16,887 bases of DNA. Source: JACRBK01 sp964427955 (GTDB taxonomy: Bacteria > Chloroflexota > Anaerolineae > Aggregatilineales > Aggregatilineaceae). Under the pieces are notes generated by a model. That model made no database searches and had not been told where the DNA came from. It saw only the letters and a program-made list of their open reading frames with translations. Position 1 is the first letter of the stretch. Every line of letters begins with the position of its first letter. Below are positions 1 to 6,124 of the stretch, piece by piece. Made by a program: the position numbers and the translations under genes. The stretch spans positions 1-16,887 of the forward strand of contig CAYRWY010000084.1 in the NCBI GenBank assembly GCA_964427955.1. Reading direction: 5' to 3'.

Positions 1-54
1 GGTGAGGTCAACCGTGGGCATCAAAAGTTTAGTTTTTTATGCGAGCCTCAGTAA
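1..54 (+). repeat. Left copy of a terminal inverted repeat
   Basis: Bases 1-54 match the reverse complement of bases 16833-16886 at 52 of 54 positions; the mismatches are at 23 and 40. Read outward from the window, both ends begin TTACTGAGGCTCGC, continue through an A-rich stretch and end in GGTTGACCTCACC. Two near-identical outward-facing sequences at the exact window ends suggest tips of a dispersed element, such as the imperfect terminal repeats of an insertion sequence. No transposase is visible inside the window, so the element body would lie outside it. Confidence 0.85.
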
Positions 55-88
55 TAATAACATACCATTTCACAAGGAAATGCGCGCA

Positions 89-116
89 ACAGGGCGCGCT
101 TGGCTGCACGCCCTGT
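89..116 (-). terminator. Hairpin downstream of the small lipoprotein gene, possible terminator
   Basis: ACAGGGCG (89-96) and CGCCCTGT (109-116) form a perfect 8-bp stem around a 12-base loop. It lies 35 bases past the stop of the minus-strand lipoprotein gene. No clear T-run follows it on the minus strand. A short TTTT follows on the plus strand at 121-124, where no gene precedes it. It may be a weak or factor-assisted terminator, or a 3' stabiliser. Confidence 0.35.
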
Positions 117-151
117 GAACTTTTACCATAGGAGCAAGGTTTGGGCGGTCG

Positions 152-643
152 CTACTTCCGACCCTGCGCGTTCCAGATCATCGTCAGGCCGCTGTCGGTG
201 ATGGTCACCGATTGCAGCGTGCTGTTCGGGTGACGCTGGCCCGCGTTTTCCAGGCGGTTGGCGATGCGCTGGTTCCACACGGAGACGGCGGACGCTTCCA
301 TCGGCCTGCCATTGGTCATGGCATCCGACACCACCGCGCCCAGGTGCCCATCCACCACGCTCAGCGTCACGTTGAAGGTGATGACGTCCATCCGCGCGCC
401 GTTCACACTCTGGCGATCCGCCGTCACGGCGATCACGCCCGGCTGAAAATCGACCTGGACGCTCTTGATCAGCGGATCGTCCAGCGCCATGTTGATGGCC
501 TGCTGCGCGTCCGTCTCGTCCAGGTTGGCCGTCACCGTCCACGACCCATCGGCGTTGCGCGTCGCGTTCCAGTTGCACGCGCTCAGCAGCAAGCTCAGCC
601 CCATCACCACCACCAAGACCACGATCATACGTCGGGAAAACAT
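152..643 (-). CDS. Small putative lipoprotein of unknown function
   Basis: A 163-residue protein of unrecognised family. The ATG at 643 is chosen because AGGAGG lies nine bases upstream; the reading frame stays open to an ATG at 706, but that start lacks this site and runs through a strong hairpin. The N-terminus is a classic lipoprotein signal: Arg residues at 4-5, a hydrophobic stretch at about 7-20, and a lipobox L20-S21-A22-C23, so Cys23 should be lipidated after cleavage. The mature part starts with Asn/Thr-rich residues and then reads as a small mixed alpha/beta domain (about 35-160) without Cys or obvious catalytic motifs. The gene is divergent from the two-component pair that starts at 858 and shares its regulatory region, so it may be a target or accessory of that system. 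That link is inference. Confidence 0.75.
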   Translation of the reverse strand: MFSRRMIVVLVVVMGLSLLLSACNWNATRNADGSWTVTANLDETDAQQAINMALDDPLIKSVQVDFQPGVIAVTADRQSVNGARMDVITFNVTLSVVDGHLGAVVSDAMTNGRPMEASAVSVWNQRIANRLENAGQRHPNSTLQSVTITDSGLTMIWNAQGRK

Positions 644-673
644 GCGATTGAACCTCCTGATAGACAGCGGAAA

Positions 674-700
674 ATCGGGGGAGCAGCGGCGCTCCCCGAT
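674..700 (-). promoter_or_regulatory. Leader hairpin upstream of the lipoprotein gene
   Basis: On the minus strand ATCGGGGAGC (700-691) pairs with GCTCCCCCGAT (684-674) around a six-base loop, with one bulged base. TTTTCC follows immediately, so the structure resembles an intrinsic terminator placed between the presumed promoter and the AGGAGG site, about 30 bases before the start codon. It could be an attenuator or an mRNA-stabilising 5' structure; the short T-run makes termination uncertain. Confidence 0.5.
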
Positions 701-742
701 CATCATGCCTCCAGCATATGCCCGGCAGCGTTCGGATTCCAG

Positions 743-820
743 TCCAGCGCGTCACGAGTCGCCGTGATCGCGGCCAGGACCGTCCATGACGCGCGTCATA
801 GCAGGACGTGATCGCGATCA
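743..820. promoter_or_regulatory. Four dyads at an exact 22-bp period, candidate operator array
   Basis: Twelve-base elements start at 743, 765, 787 and 809, exactly 22 bases apart: TCCAGCGCGTCA, TGATCGCGGCCA, TGACGCGCGTCA and TGATCGCGATCA. The last two are perfect palindromes of the form TGA-N6-TCA (the third extends to 14 bases, 786-799). The first keeps only the right half and the second only the left half. If transcription of the kinase gene starts at 858, the perfect sites centre near -43.5 and -65.5 and all four lie on one helix face. That fits an activator, possibly the NarL-type regulator encoded next door, and could also act on the divergent lipoprotein gene. Confidence 0.6.
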
Positions 821-842
821 GTAGTCGGGCGCGGCGCGGCTG

Positions 843-851
843 TGCTACGAT
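843..851 (+). promoter_or_regulatory. Extended -10 promoter of the two-component operon
   Basis: TG at 843-844, one base, then TACGAT at 846-851 form an extended -10 element. The usual distance places transcription start at about 858, the first base of the kinase ATG, so the transcript would be leaderless; in agreement, there is no Shine-Dalgarno site before this ATG. No TTGACA-like -35 is visible, which suits an extended -10 promoter helped by an activator bound at the dyads upstream. Confidence 0.5.
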
Positions 852-857
852 TACGGC

Positions 858-2096
858 ATGGACGAATCACGGATCGAGCCTGGACTGCTGCCGGTCTTCC
901 GGCTGTTCACGGCGCTGCGCCTGGGGGCGGCGGTGCTGACGTTCTGCGCCCAGACCCGCCCACGCGCCCCCCACCTCCAGCGTTATCCCGGTCCGATGCT
1001 GCTCGAAAGCAGCCTGCTGCTGCTCCTGCTGGCCTGGCCCTGGCCGCGCCAGAAACTGGGAAAGCGGTTTCTGCCCCTCGCGCTGCTGATCGCCTCCGCC
1101 GGGCCGGTCAGCGAGCACGCCCTGACGGTGGCGCTGCGCGTCGCAAACGGCGCGAATCGCCTCCAATCGGGCGCGGACGCCTGGATGCTGATCGTGGTGC
1201 TGTTCGTGCCGCTGGTGCTGACCGCGTGGCAGTATGGCTTCCAGCGTGCGCTGCTCTACACCACCGGGATCGGGCTGCTGGAACTGGTGATCGCCGTCCC
1301 GCTGGCCTTCATCGGCCCGCGCTGGATCACGACCTTCGGCCTCGTCCTGGCCCAGTCGATACTGTTCGTCGTCGCGGGCTACCTGATCGCGCGGCTGGTG
1401 GCCGCCCAGCGCGTCCAGCGCGACGAACTGGCCCGCGCCAACGCGCAGATCAAGCAGTATGCCACGACCATCGAGCGCCTGACCGTCAGCCACGAGCGCA
1501 ACCGCATGGCGCGCGAGCTGCACGATACCCTGGCCCACACGCTGAGCGCCGTCGCCGTCCAACTCGAAGCCGCCGAAGCGCTGTGGGACCAGAATCCGGG
1601 TGCCGCGCGGCGGGCGATGAACGAGGCGCAAAAACTGACGCATAACGGCTTGCAGGAGACGCGCCGGGCTTTGCACGACCTGCGCGCCAAGCCGCTGGAA
1701 GATTTGGGGCTGGCGCTGGCCGTCCGGCAGTTGGCCGAACAAGGGTCCAAGCGGGCCGGGCTGGCGCTGACGGCGCAGATCGATCCTCGCCTGGGGACGC
1801 TGCCCCCGGAGATCGAGCAGAGCGTCTATCGCGTGGCCGAGGAGGCGATCACCAACGTGGTGCGGCACGCCAACGCCCACGCGCTGGCGGTCGATCTGCA
1901 CCGCGCCAACGGCAGCGTGATCCTGGCCGTGCGCGACGATGGACGCGGCTTCGACTCGTCCGGCCCGCGCGAGACTGGACATTACGGCCTGTCGGGAATG
2001 CAGGAACGCGCCGGGCTGTGCGGCGGCGTACTGGACGTCGCCAGCCAGCCGGGCCGGGGCACGACGGTGCGGCTGACGGTAGGAGTGAACGCATGA
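858..2096 (+). CDS. NarL/DesK-type sensor histidine kinase
   Basis: A 412-residue membrane sensor kinase that should autophosphorylate and pass phosphate to the response regulator encoded next. The N-terminal third holds about six hydrophobic segments (roughly 10-30, 47-62, 70-83, 107-125, 130-152, 158-180) with little extracytoplasmic sequence, so the stimulus is probably membrane-borne. A coiled linker (183-208) leads to a HisKA_3 dimerisation domain with phosphoacceptor His222 in RELHDTLAH. The ATPase domain follows: N-box with Asn333 (EEAITNVVRHA), G1 box DDGRGFD near 360-366 and a second glycine box near 374-383. The length and arrangement are typical. The start at 858 has no ribosome-binding site but fits a leaderless transcript. 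The stop overlaps the next start in ATGA, showing translational coupling. Confidence 0.93.
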   Translation: MDESRIEPGLLPVFRLFTALRLGAAVLTFCAQTRPRAPHLQRYPGPMLLESSLLLLLLAWPWPRQKLGKRFLPLALLIASAGPVSEHALTVALRVANGANRLQSGADAWMLIVVLFVPLVLTAWQYGFQRALLYTTGIGLLELVIAVPLAFIGPRWITTFGLVLAQSILFVVAGYLIARLVAAQRVQRDELARANAQIKQYATTIERLTVSHERNRMARELHDTLAHTLSAVAVQLEAAEALWDQNPGAARRAMNEAQKLTHNGLQETRRALHDLRAKPLEDLGLALAVRQLAEQGSKRAGLALTAQIDPRLGTLPPEIEQSVYRVAEEAITNVVRHANAHALAVDLHRANGSVILAVRDDGRGFDSSGPRETGHYGLSGMQERAGLCGGVLDVASQPGRGTTVRLTVGVNA

Positions 2097-2731
2097 TCCG
2101 GGTGTTGATTGTCGATGATCAGGTGGTGGTGTGCGAAGGGCTGCGCGCGATTCTGAGCACCGCCCCGAATGTGGACGTGGTCGGGATCGCCTACGACGGC
2201 CAGCAGGCGCTCGATCTGCTGCCCACGGCGCAGCCGAACCTCGTGCTGATGGACCTCAAAATGCCGGGCATGAACGGCATCCACGCCACGCGCGCCATCC
2301 GCGAGCACTTCCCGCAGGTGCGCGTCCTGGTGCTGACGACCTACGACGGCGACGAATGGGTGATGGACGCGATCCGCTCCGGCGCGGACGGCTACCTGCT
2401 CAAAGACTCGAAGCGCGCCGACATCCTGGCGGCCATCGAAGGCACCGTCGCCGGGCAGACCCACATCGATCCAGCCGTGGCGGGCAAGCTGATGGCGGTC
2501 GTGCGCGGGACGCCCACGCCCGACACGTCGATCCTGGCCGAACTGAACGAGCGCGAACGCGAGATTCTGCGGATGATCGCGCAGGGCCTGAGCAATGCCG
2601 AGATCGCCGAGCGGCTGAGCCTGGCCGAAGGCACAGTGCGGAATTATGTGAGCAGTCTGCTGGAAAAACTGAACGTCACGGATCGCACGCAGGCCGCCGC
2701 GCTGGCCTGGCGTTACGGGCTGGGGTCGTGA
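2093..2731 (+). CDS. NarL/FixJ-family response regulator with LuxR-type HTH
   Basis: A 212-residue DNA-binding response regulator, the cognate partner of the preceding kinase. The start at 2093 is set by AGGAG seven bases upstream and by the ATGA overlap; the open frame extends upstream to 2018, but that part is kinase sequence in another frame. The receiver domain (1-120) has the acidic pair D8-D9, phosphoacceptor Asp54 in MDLKMPG, a Thr at 82-83 and Lys104 in LLKDS, so all switch residues are present. The LuxR-type helix-turn-helix follows (about 148-208), with LNEREREILRMIAQG and the recognition part AEGTVRNYVSSLLEKLNV. It probably regulates its own operon and the divergent lipoprotein gene through the dyads at 743-820, which is inference. 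Its stop is 19 bases from the convergent gene on the other strand. Confidence 0.95.
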   Translation: MIRVLIVDDQVVVCEGLRAILSTAPNVDVVGIAYDGQQALDLLPTAQPNLVLMDLKMPGMNGIHATRAIREHFPQVRVLVLTTYDGDEWVMDAIRSGADGYLLKDSKRADILAAIEGTVAGQTHIDPAVAGKLMAVVRGTPTPDTSILAELNEREREILRMIAQGLSNAEIAERLSLAEGTVRNYVSSLLEKLNVTDRTQAAALAWRYGLGS

Positions 2732-2750
2732 TCCCCACTACGCGGCCCGC

Positions 2751-4175
2751 CTACCCCCCGTTGCGGCCCGGCGGGATGTCGTCCTTAGGAGCATCCCCCG
2801 CCAGCTTGCGCGCTAACCAGCGCCGGTGCAGTTCCGGCGGCGGCGTGATCACCTGATCCGAGCCGTTTTCGGCGGAGACGATCTCGACTTCCGCGGACTT
2901 GCGCGGGGCGAAAGCCGTTTCCGACGCTGTCGCCCTACCGTGCTCCGGATCATCGGGCGCTGTCTCCTGGGCCTGAGCGTCGATCAACTCGTGCAGGCCG
3001 GGCGGCGGCACCATCAGCGTCTCCGGCGGTTCTTCGGCGGCCAACGTGGCCGACAGGTGATCGTACATCGTCCCCTGTGCCGCGAGCTGGTCGTGCAGAT
3101 CGGGCGGCGGCACCATCAGCGTATCGGGCGGTTCTGCGTCCAGCGCCGCGATCCGGTCGTGCCGGTCAGGCGGCGGCACCATCAGCGTGTCGGGCGGTTC
3201 CGCATCCAGCACCTCGTCGAGGCGCTGGCGAAAATCCAGCGGCGGCACCATCAGCGTCTCCGAGGCGTTTTCGGCGATGGCCGCCAGGCGCTCGCGCAGG
3301 CCGGGCGGTGGCACGATCAGAGTGTCGGGCAGAATCTCGTCCGCTGCCGCAGGCGGCTCCAACACGGGCATAGACTCGATCCGCTCGCGCCGGTTGGGCG
3401 GCGGCACCATCAGCGTCTCCGGCGGCGTGGCGGAGGTGAATTCCCAGTCGGCGGCGTGCTGAAGCTCGGACAGCTCCGCGCACGGGACGACCTCGGCGGA
3501 CGCTGCCACAAACTGCGCTGCCAGGGCTTGCTCACCGGTATCGACGTTGGTCTGCACCTTGAGACACGAGCCGTTGATCTGGCACAGGCTTTCCAGCACC
3601 AAAAGCTGGATCAGCACGTCCAGTTCGGCGGGGTTGTTGGCATCCAGCCGGTCCACCATCCCGCGCAGCCCGGCAAAGCTGCCCGACTGCGGCGGATCGA
3701 AGATCGCGCGCAGCCACACGCCGGGGGTTTCGCCTTTCGCGTCGCCGAGCAGCAGCAGCTTGAGATGCCCCATCCGGGCGGCGATCTCCGTGATCAGGAT
3801 CAGGCTTTCGAAAAAGACGTCCGGCTGGACGAACAGGGGCAGCGTTTGCTCCGCCTTGAAGGCCGTCTGGGCGTTGAGCGTCTCGACCAACCAGTCGGGC
3901 AGCACGGTGGGCGTGATCACACGGCGCTGTTCGGTCTTGAGCGCGCTGCCGCTCTTGACCTGGATCAACGCCGACCAGGTTTTGAGCGTGTTCATCGCCA
4001 GTTCCAACCCCTGAGAGGCGCGGCGGCATTGGGTTTGCACGTCCTGCGTCCCCGCCAGACTCTGCGCCACCATCAGGTGGCCCCGGGCATGGGACAACAA
4101 CGTCGCCAGGCGCCGGTGCAGGTGATGGCGCACGAAATCCAGACTTTTCCAGTCCAGGTCCTGGTAGGTCGTCAT
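2751..4175 (-). CDS. Kinase-fold-like protein with repeated TLMVPPP tail, unknown function
   Basis: A 474-residue soluble protein of no family I can name. Residues 1-230 are folded: a helical part (8-80) with DW-x-SL, HLHRRLATLLSHA and TWSALIQVKSG resembles a histidine-kinase dimerisation helix pair, and 90-228 resembles a degenerate GHKL ATPase domain (GVWLRAIF near 152-159). The phosphoacceptor His context and the N, G1 and G2 boxes are absent. Residues 250-450 are low complexity with six copies of [DE]TL[MI]VPP[PL] at 253, 284, 307, 329, 351 and 385, and a decayed copy (DQVITPPP) at 440. Each is followed by a short charged amphipathic stretch such as NRRERI or GLRERL. The start at 4175 has AGGAGG just upstream and overlaps the previous stop in ATGA. 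It is a paralogue of the upstream gene, sharing the N-terminal pattern. Confidence 0.8.
   Translation of the reverse strand: MTTYQDLDWKSLDFVRHHLHRRLATLLSHARGHLMVAQSLAGTQDVQTQCRRASQGLELAMNTLKTWSALIQVKSGSALKTEQRRVITPTVLPDWLVETLNAQTAFKAEQTLPLFVQPDVFFESLILITEIAARMGHLKLLLLGDAKGETPGVWLRAIFDPPQSGSFAGLRGMVDRLDANNPAELDVLIQLLVLESLCQINGSCLKVQTNVDTGEQALAAQFVAASAEVVPCAELSELQHAADWEFTSATPPETLMVPPPNRRERIESMPVLEPPAAADEILPDTLIVPPPGLRERLAAIAENASETLMVPPLDFRQRLDEVLDAEPPDTLMVPPPDRHDRIAALDAEPPDTLMVPPPDLHDQLAAQGTMYDHLSATLAAEEPPETLMVPPPGLHELIDAQAQETAPDDPEHGRATASETAFAPRKSAEVEIVSAENGSDQVITPPPELHRRWLARKLAGDAPKDDIPPGRNGG
2835..3419 (-). repeat. Coding repeats for [DE]TL[MI]VPP motif units
   Basis: This part of the gene encodes seven related units (residues 253-447 of the protein). 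Motif starts are at residues 253, 284, 307, 329, 351, 385 and 440, giving a near-regular 22-23 residue spacing in the middle and wider spacing at both ends. Six units keep the Thr; the last has Gln in its place. At DNA level, a GGCGGCACCATCAGCGT-like core recurs on the plus strand, consistent with unit duplication followed by drift. Confidence 0.85.
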
Positions 4176-5434
4176 ACTCCCTCCTTGGGTGACGCCTCCG
4201 GCGCCGCCGGGTCGTCAGGCGGCGTGGGCGTGGGATCGGCAGCAGGCTCAGCCGAGGCGGCTGCCGCAGAGTCAGACTTGACCGGGCTAAGGGTCTGGGT
4301 CTGGCGGATGATAGCCCCGACCGTGGTCGCGGCGGGGGGAGCCGCCAGGCGGCTGGGGAGCTGCGGAGCGGGAATCTTGACGGCGACGATCACGGTCCCC
4401 TCGGCGGGCGGTTCCGGCGCAGGCAGCACCGGCATATCACGCACGGTCGGCGTATCCTCCGAGATCAGCCGGATCACGGTGGCTTCGCCCGGCTCCGACG
4501 ACAGCGCAGGTTCCTGCGGCTCGACGGGCGGGGCCGATCCCTCGGCGGCAGGCTCGATCTTCACCGCCGGGGCTTCGCCGGATTTGCGCTTCTCGGCAGG
4601 CCGGGGACGAGACGAATGGGGCGGCGGCAGCGGGCGCAGAATCGGCGGAATCTCAGGCTGGGACGGCGGGACGATCTTCGCCTCAGGGAACGCGGGCGTA
4701 GCATCGCTGGCCAGCGCCTGCTGAACGGCGGAAGACGCCTCCGCTTTGGACAACATCTCCGGATTGAGCGGCCTGGTTTTGCCGCTGGCCGCAGCCCGGA
4801 CGAAAAAGGACAGATCGCCGTAACCGTCGCCGCTGGCCAGGATCAGCTCGCTGCCGTTCAGCCGGATGAAGTCGCGCGCGGCGGCCAGCTCGAAAGCAGT
4901 ATCTTGGGCGCGCCAGTGGGTGCCAAAACTCGTCAGCAGATCGTCGATGCTCGTCGGAAGCGGCGTGGTGCGGTTGAAGCGCACCCGAAACCAGACCCCC
5001 AGGCGGCTGGACTCCAGTTCCAGCCGGACGCCGCTGCCCTGCGTGTAGCCCACCGAATACAGCAGCCACAGCGCTTCTTGCAAGGTTTCCTGGCTGCCGT
5101 ACAGGATCAGATTCGAGGGATCGGCAGGCACCGGGCTGAGTTGAAGCTGCGTCCCCAGCCAGTTCAGCAGCAGATTCACCGGGAAGGGCCGCATCCCGCG
5201 ATCCGACGCTTCGCCCATCTTGAAGCGGGCCAACGCGGTCCAGGCCGTATACAGGTTGAGCACGTCGTAGATTTTGTGGGTGGCCCGGTCGCGCCAGAAT
5301 TCGGGCGGCTGTTCCTGGGCTTCGGGCATCCCGCTCAGGGCAATGCTCGACAAGGCCGCGTTCAGCAGATCCGAGATGCGGTTGTAGAGGAGGAATTGGA
5401 TATTGGCCAGCGATGACCAATCAGGTTCTTGCAT
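4172..5434 (-). CDS. Kinase-fold-like protein with disordered Pro/Ala-rich tail, unknown function
   Basis: A 420-residue soluble protein, unrecognised by family. Residues 1-80 mirror its downstream neighbour: DW-x-SL, YNRISDLLNAA and a second helix with AWTALARFKMGEA. Residues 84-215 resemble a degenerate GHKL ATPase fold, with GVWFRVRF (146-153) matching GVWLRAIF in the neighbour, and FIRLNGSELILASGDGYGD (189-207) in the place where kinases have their last helix and glycine-rich strand. The catalytic His and the Asn and Gly boxes are not recognisable. From about 250 to the end it is a Pro/Ala/Glu-rich disordered tail with scattered Thr-Val motifs (EATVIRL, EGTVIVAV). The ATG at 5434 has only a weak AAGG upstream. 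It is the first gene of a two-gene operon, coupled to the second by an ATGA overlap. Confidence 0.78.
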   Translation of the reverse strand: MQEPDWSSLANIQFLLYNRISDLLNAALSSIALSGMPEAQEQPPEFWRDRATHKIYDVLNLYTAWTALARFKMGEASDRGMRPFPVNLLLNWLGTQLQLSPVPADPSNLILYGSQETLQEALWLLYSVGYTQGSGVRLELESSRLGVWFRVRFNRTTPLPTSIDDLLTSFGTHWRAQDTAFELAAARDFIRLNGSELILASGDGYGDLSFFVRAAASGKTRPLNPEMLSKAEASSAVQQALASDATPAFPEAKIVPPSQPEIPPILRPLPPPHSSRPRPAEKRKSGEAPAVKIEPAAEGSAPPVEPQEPALSSEPGEATVIRLISEDTPTVRDMPVLPAPEPPAEGTVIVAVKIPAPQLPSRLAAPPAATTVGAIIRQTQTLSPVKSDSAAAASAEPAADPTPTPPDDPAAPEASPKEGV

Positions 5435-5510
5435 GATCGTCTGCCTTGTGCGTGGTTGGCCCCAGGTAAAAACTCTGTTAAAAATCCGTTGTTTCTATCC
5501 CTAATAAGGC

Positions 5511-5541
5511 GAATGCGGAGCCGGGACCCGGTTCCGCATTC
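5511..5541 (-). terminator. Strong hairpin between two minus-strand genes
   Basis: GAATGCGGA (5511-5519) pairs with TCCGCATTC (5533-5541), and the stem continues through CCGG pairs to a tiny loop, forming a 31-base near-perfect palindrome. It lies 33 bases past the stop of the small double-CxxC gene and upstream of the pseudo-kinase pair, so it probably ends transcription of the former. The downstream minus-strand sequence GCCTTATTAGG is only weakly T-rich. Confidence 0.6.
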
Positions 5542-5574
5542 GTTCCTGTCGCTTCTCCATTGGGCGGAAAGGGT

Positions 5575-5934
5575 TTACACACCCTCCGCCATAACCTCGC
5601 CGCGCAGCTTGACCGGCTGGGCGTGGATCAGATACCCCTGAACATCGGCCAGCGCCTCCTGGTACATCAGCAGCAGGTCTTCGTCCGGGTCCTTATAGCG
5701 GCGCAGCGTTTGCAGCGCGCAGGCCGTACACCCGCGCATGGCCCGGTAGCTGTCGGTTTCACACGGCATACAGCCGTTGATCCGGACCATCATGAGCATG
5801 AATGCCAGAACCTCTTCGTGGGTTTCGGGGAGCGCCATCACCCGATCCACCAGATCACACCACTCTTTTCCCCGCGCATCCCGCAAAAATGCGATGGCGT
5901 AATGCGGGAACATAAGTTCATTTTTTGCGTACAT
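5575..5934 (-). CDS. Small double-CxxC helical protein, unknown function
   Basis: A 119-residue, probably all-helical cytoplasmic protein. The centre carries two CxxC pairs, Cys55/Cys58 and Cys69/Cys72, in NGCMPCETDSYRAMRGCTAC, followed by LQTLRRYKDPDEDLLLMYQEA; Cys26 is a fifth Cys. The motif pair could bind a metal or act in thiol redox chemistry, and the way a CxxC ends one helix recalls AhpD-like folds, but I cannot assign a function. I have an impression of similar proteins in Chloroflexota genomes, which would need a search. The ATG at 5934 has AGGGG about six bases upstream; an internal ATG at 5913 has no such site. The gene has its own upstream region and is followed by a strong hairpin, so it is probably monocistronic. 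Confidence 0.75.
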   Translation of the reverse strand: MYAKNELMFPHYAIAFLRDARGKEWCDLVDRVMALPETHEEVLAFMLMMVRINGCMPCETDSYRAMRGCTACALQTLRRYKDPDEDLLLMYQEALADVQGYLIHAQPVKLRGEVMAEGV

Positions 5935-5953
5935 CCCAACCCCTGTGCGTATT

Positions 5954-6048
5954 AGTACGAGTCTCTATGCTCCAATTCTAGCACCACATCACCCGAATTG
6001 GTGCGTATCTCTAGCATAAGAAACGTACTTATAATATGATAGCGTACT
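5954..6048. promoter_or_regulatory. Divergent intergenic region with TATAAT box and CGTACT hexamers
   Basis: A perfect TATAAT (6030-6035) followed by TATGAT (6035-6040) lies on the plus strand upstream of the methyltransferase; no good -35 is visible at 17 bases. CGTACT occurs at 6024-6029 and 6043-6048, bracketing the -10 region 19 bases apart, and in inverse orientation at 5954-5959. CCAATTC (about 5971) and GAATTGG (5994-6000) form an inverted repeat between them. These could be regulator sites for the two divergent genes. Confidence 0.4.
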
Positions 6049-6124
6049 CCGGTACCGCTTTTGGTTATAAATGCGTTTGGATTTTGGACCGGGTGTTCTG
6101 CTAACCGCCGTCGAAAGCGTACAC

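Noticed and set aside
867..1982. 371-codon minus-strand open frame
   Set aside because: It is antisense to the sensor kinase, with Gln/Arg-rich shadow composition and no ribosome-binding site or domain.
2732..2775. CCCGCC/GGCGGG inverted repeat at the convergent ends of the response regulator and pseudo-kinase genes
   Set aside because: It is six base pairs with an 18-base loop and no T-run on either strand, too weak to call a terminator.
3003..3440. Regularly spaced DNA repeats resembling a CRISPR array
   Set aside because: The spacing is irregular (66 to 165 bases), the repeats drift, and they are in frame inside a coding sequence as [DE]TL[MI]VPP units.
2826..4724. 632-codon plus-strand open frame
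   Set aside because: It is rich in Arg, Gln, His and Gly, has no recognisable domain, and lies antisense to the two pseudo-kinase genes, which have good ribosome-binding and coupling signals. It is a high-GC shadow frame.
5435..5510. Possible promoter for the pseudo-kinase operon in the AT-richer stretch
   Set aside because: TTTAAC-like and TTTTTA-like sequences are present, but no -35/-10 pair with acceptable spacing could be defined.
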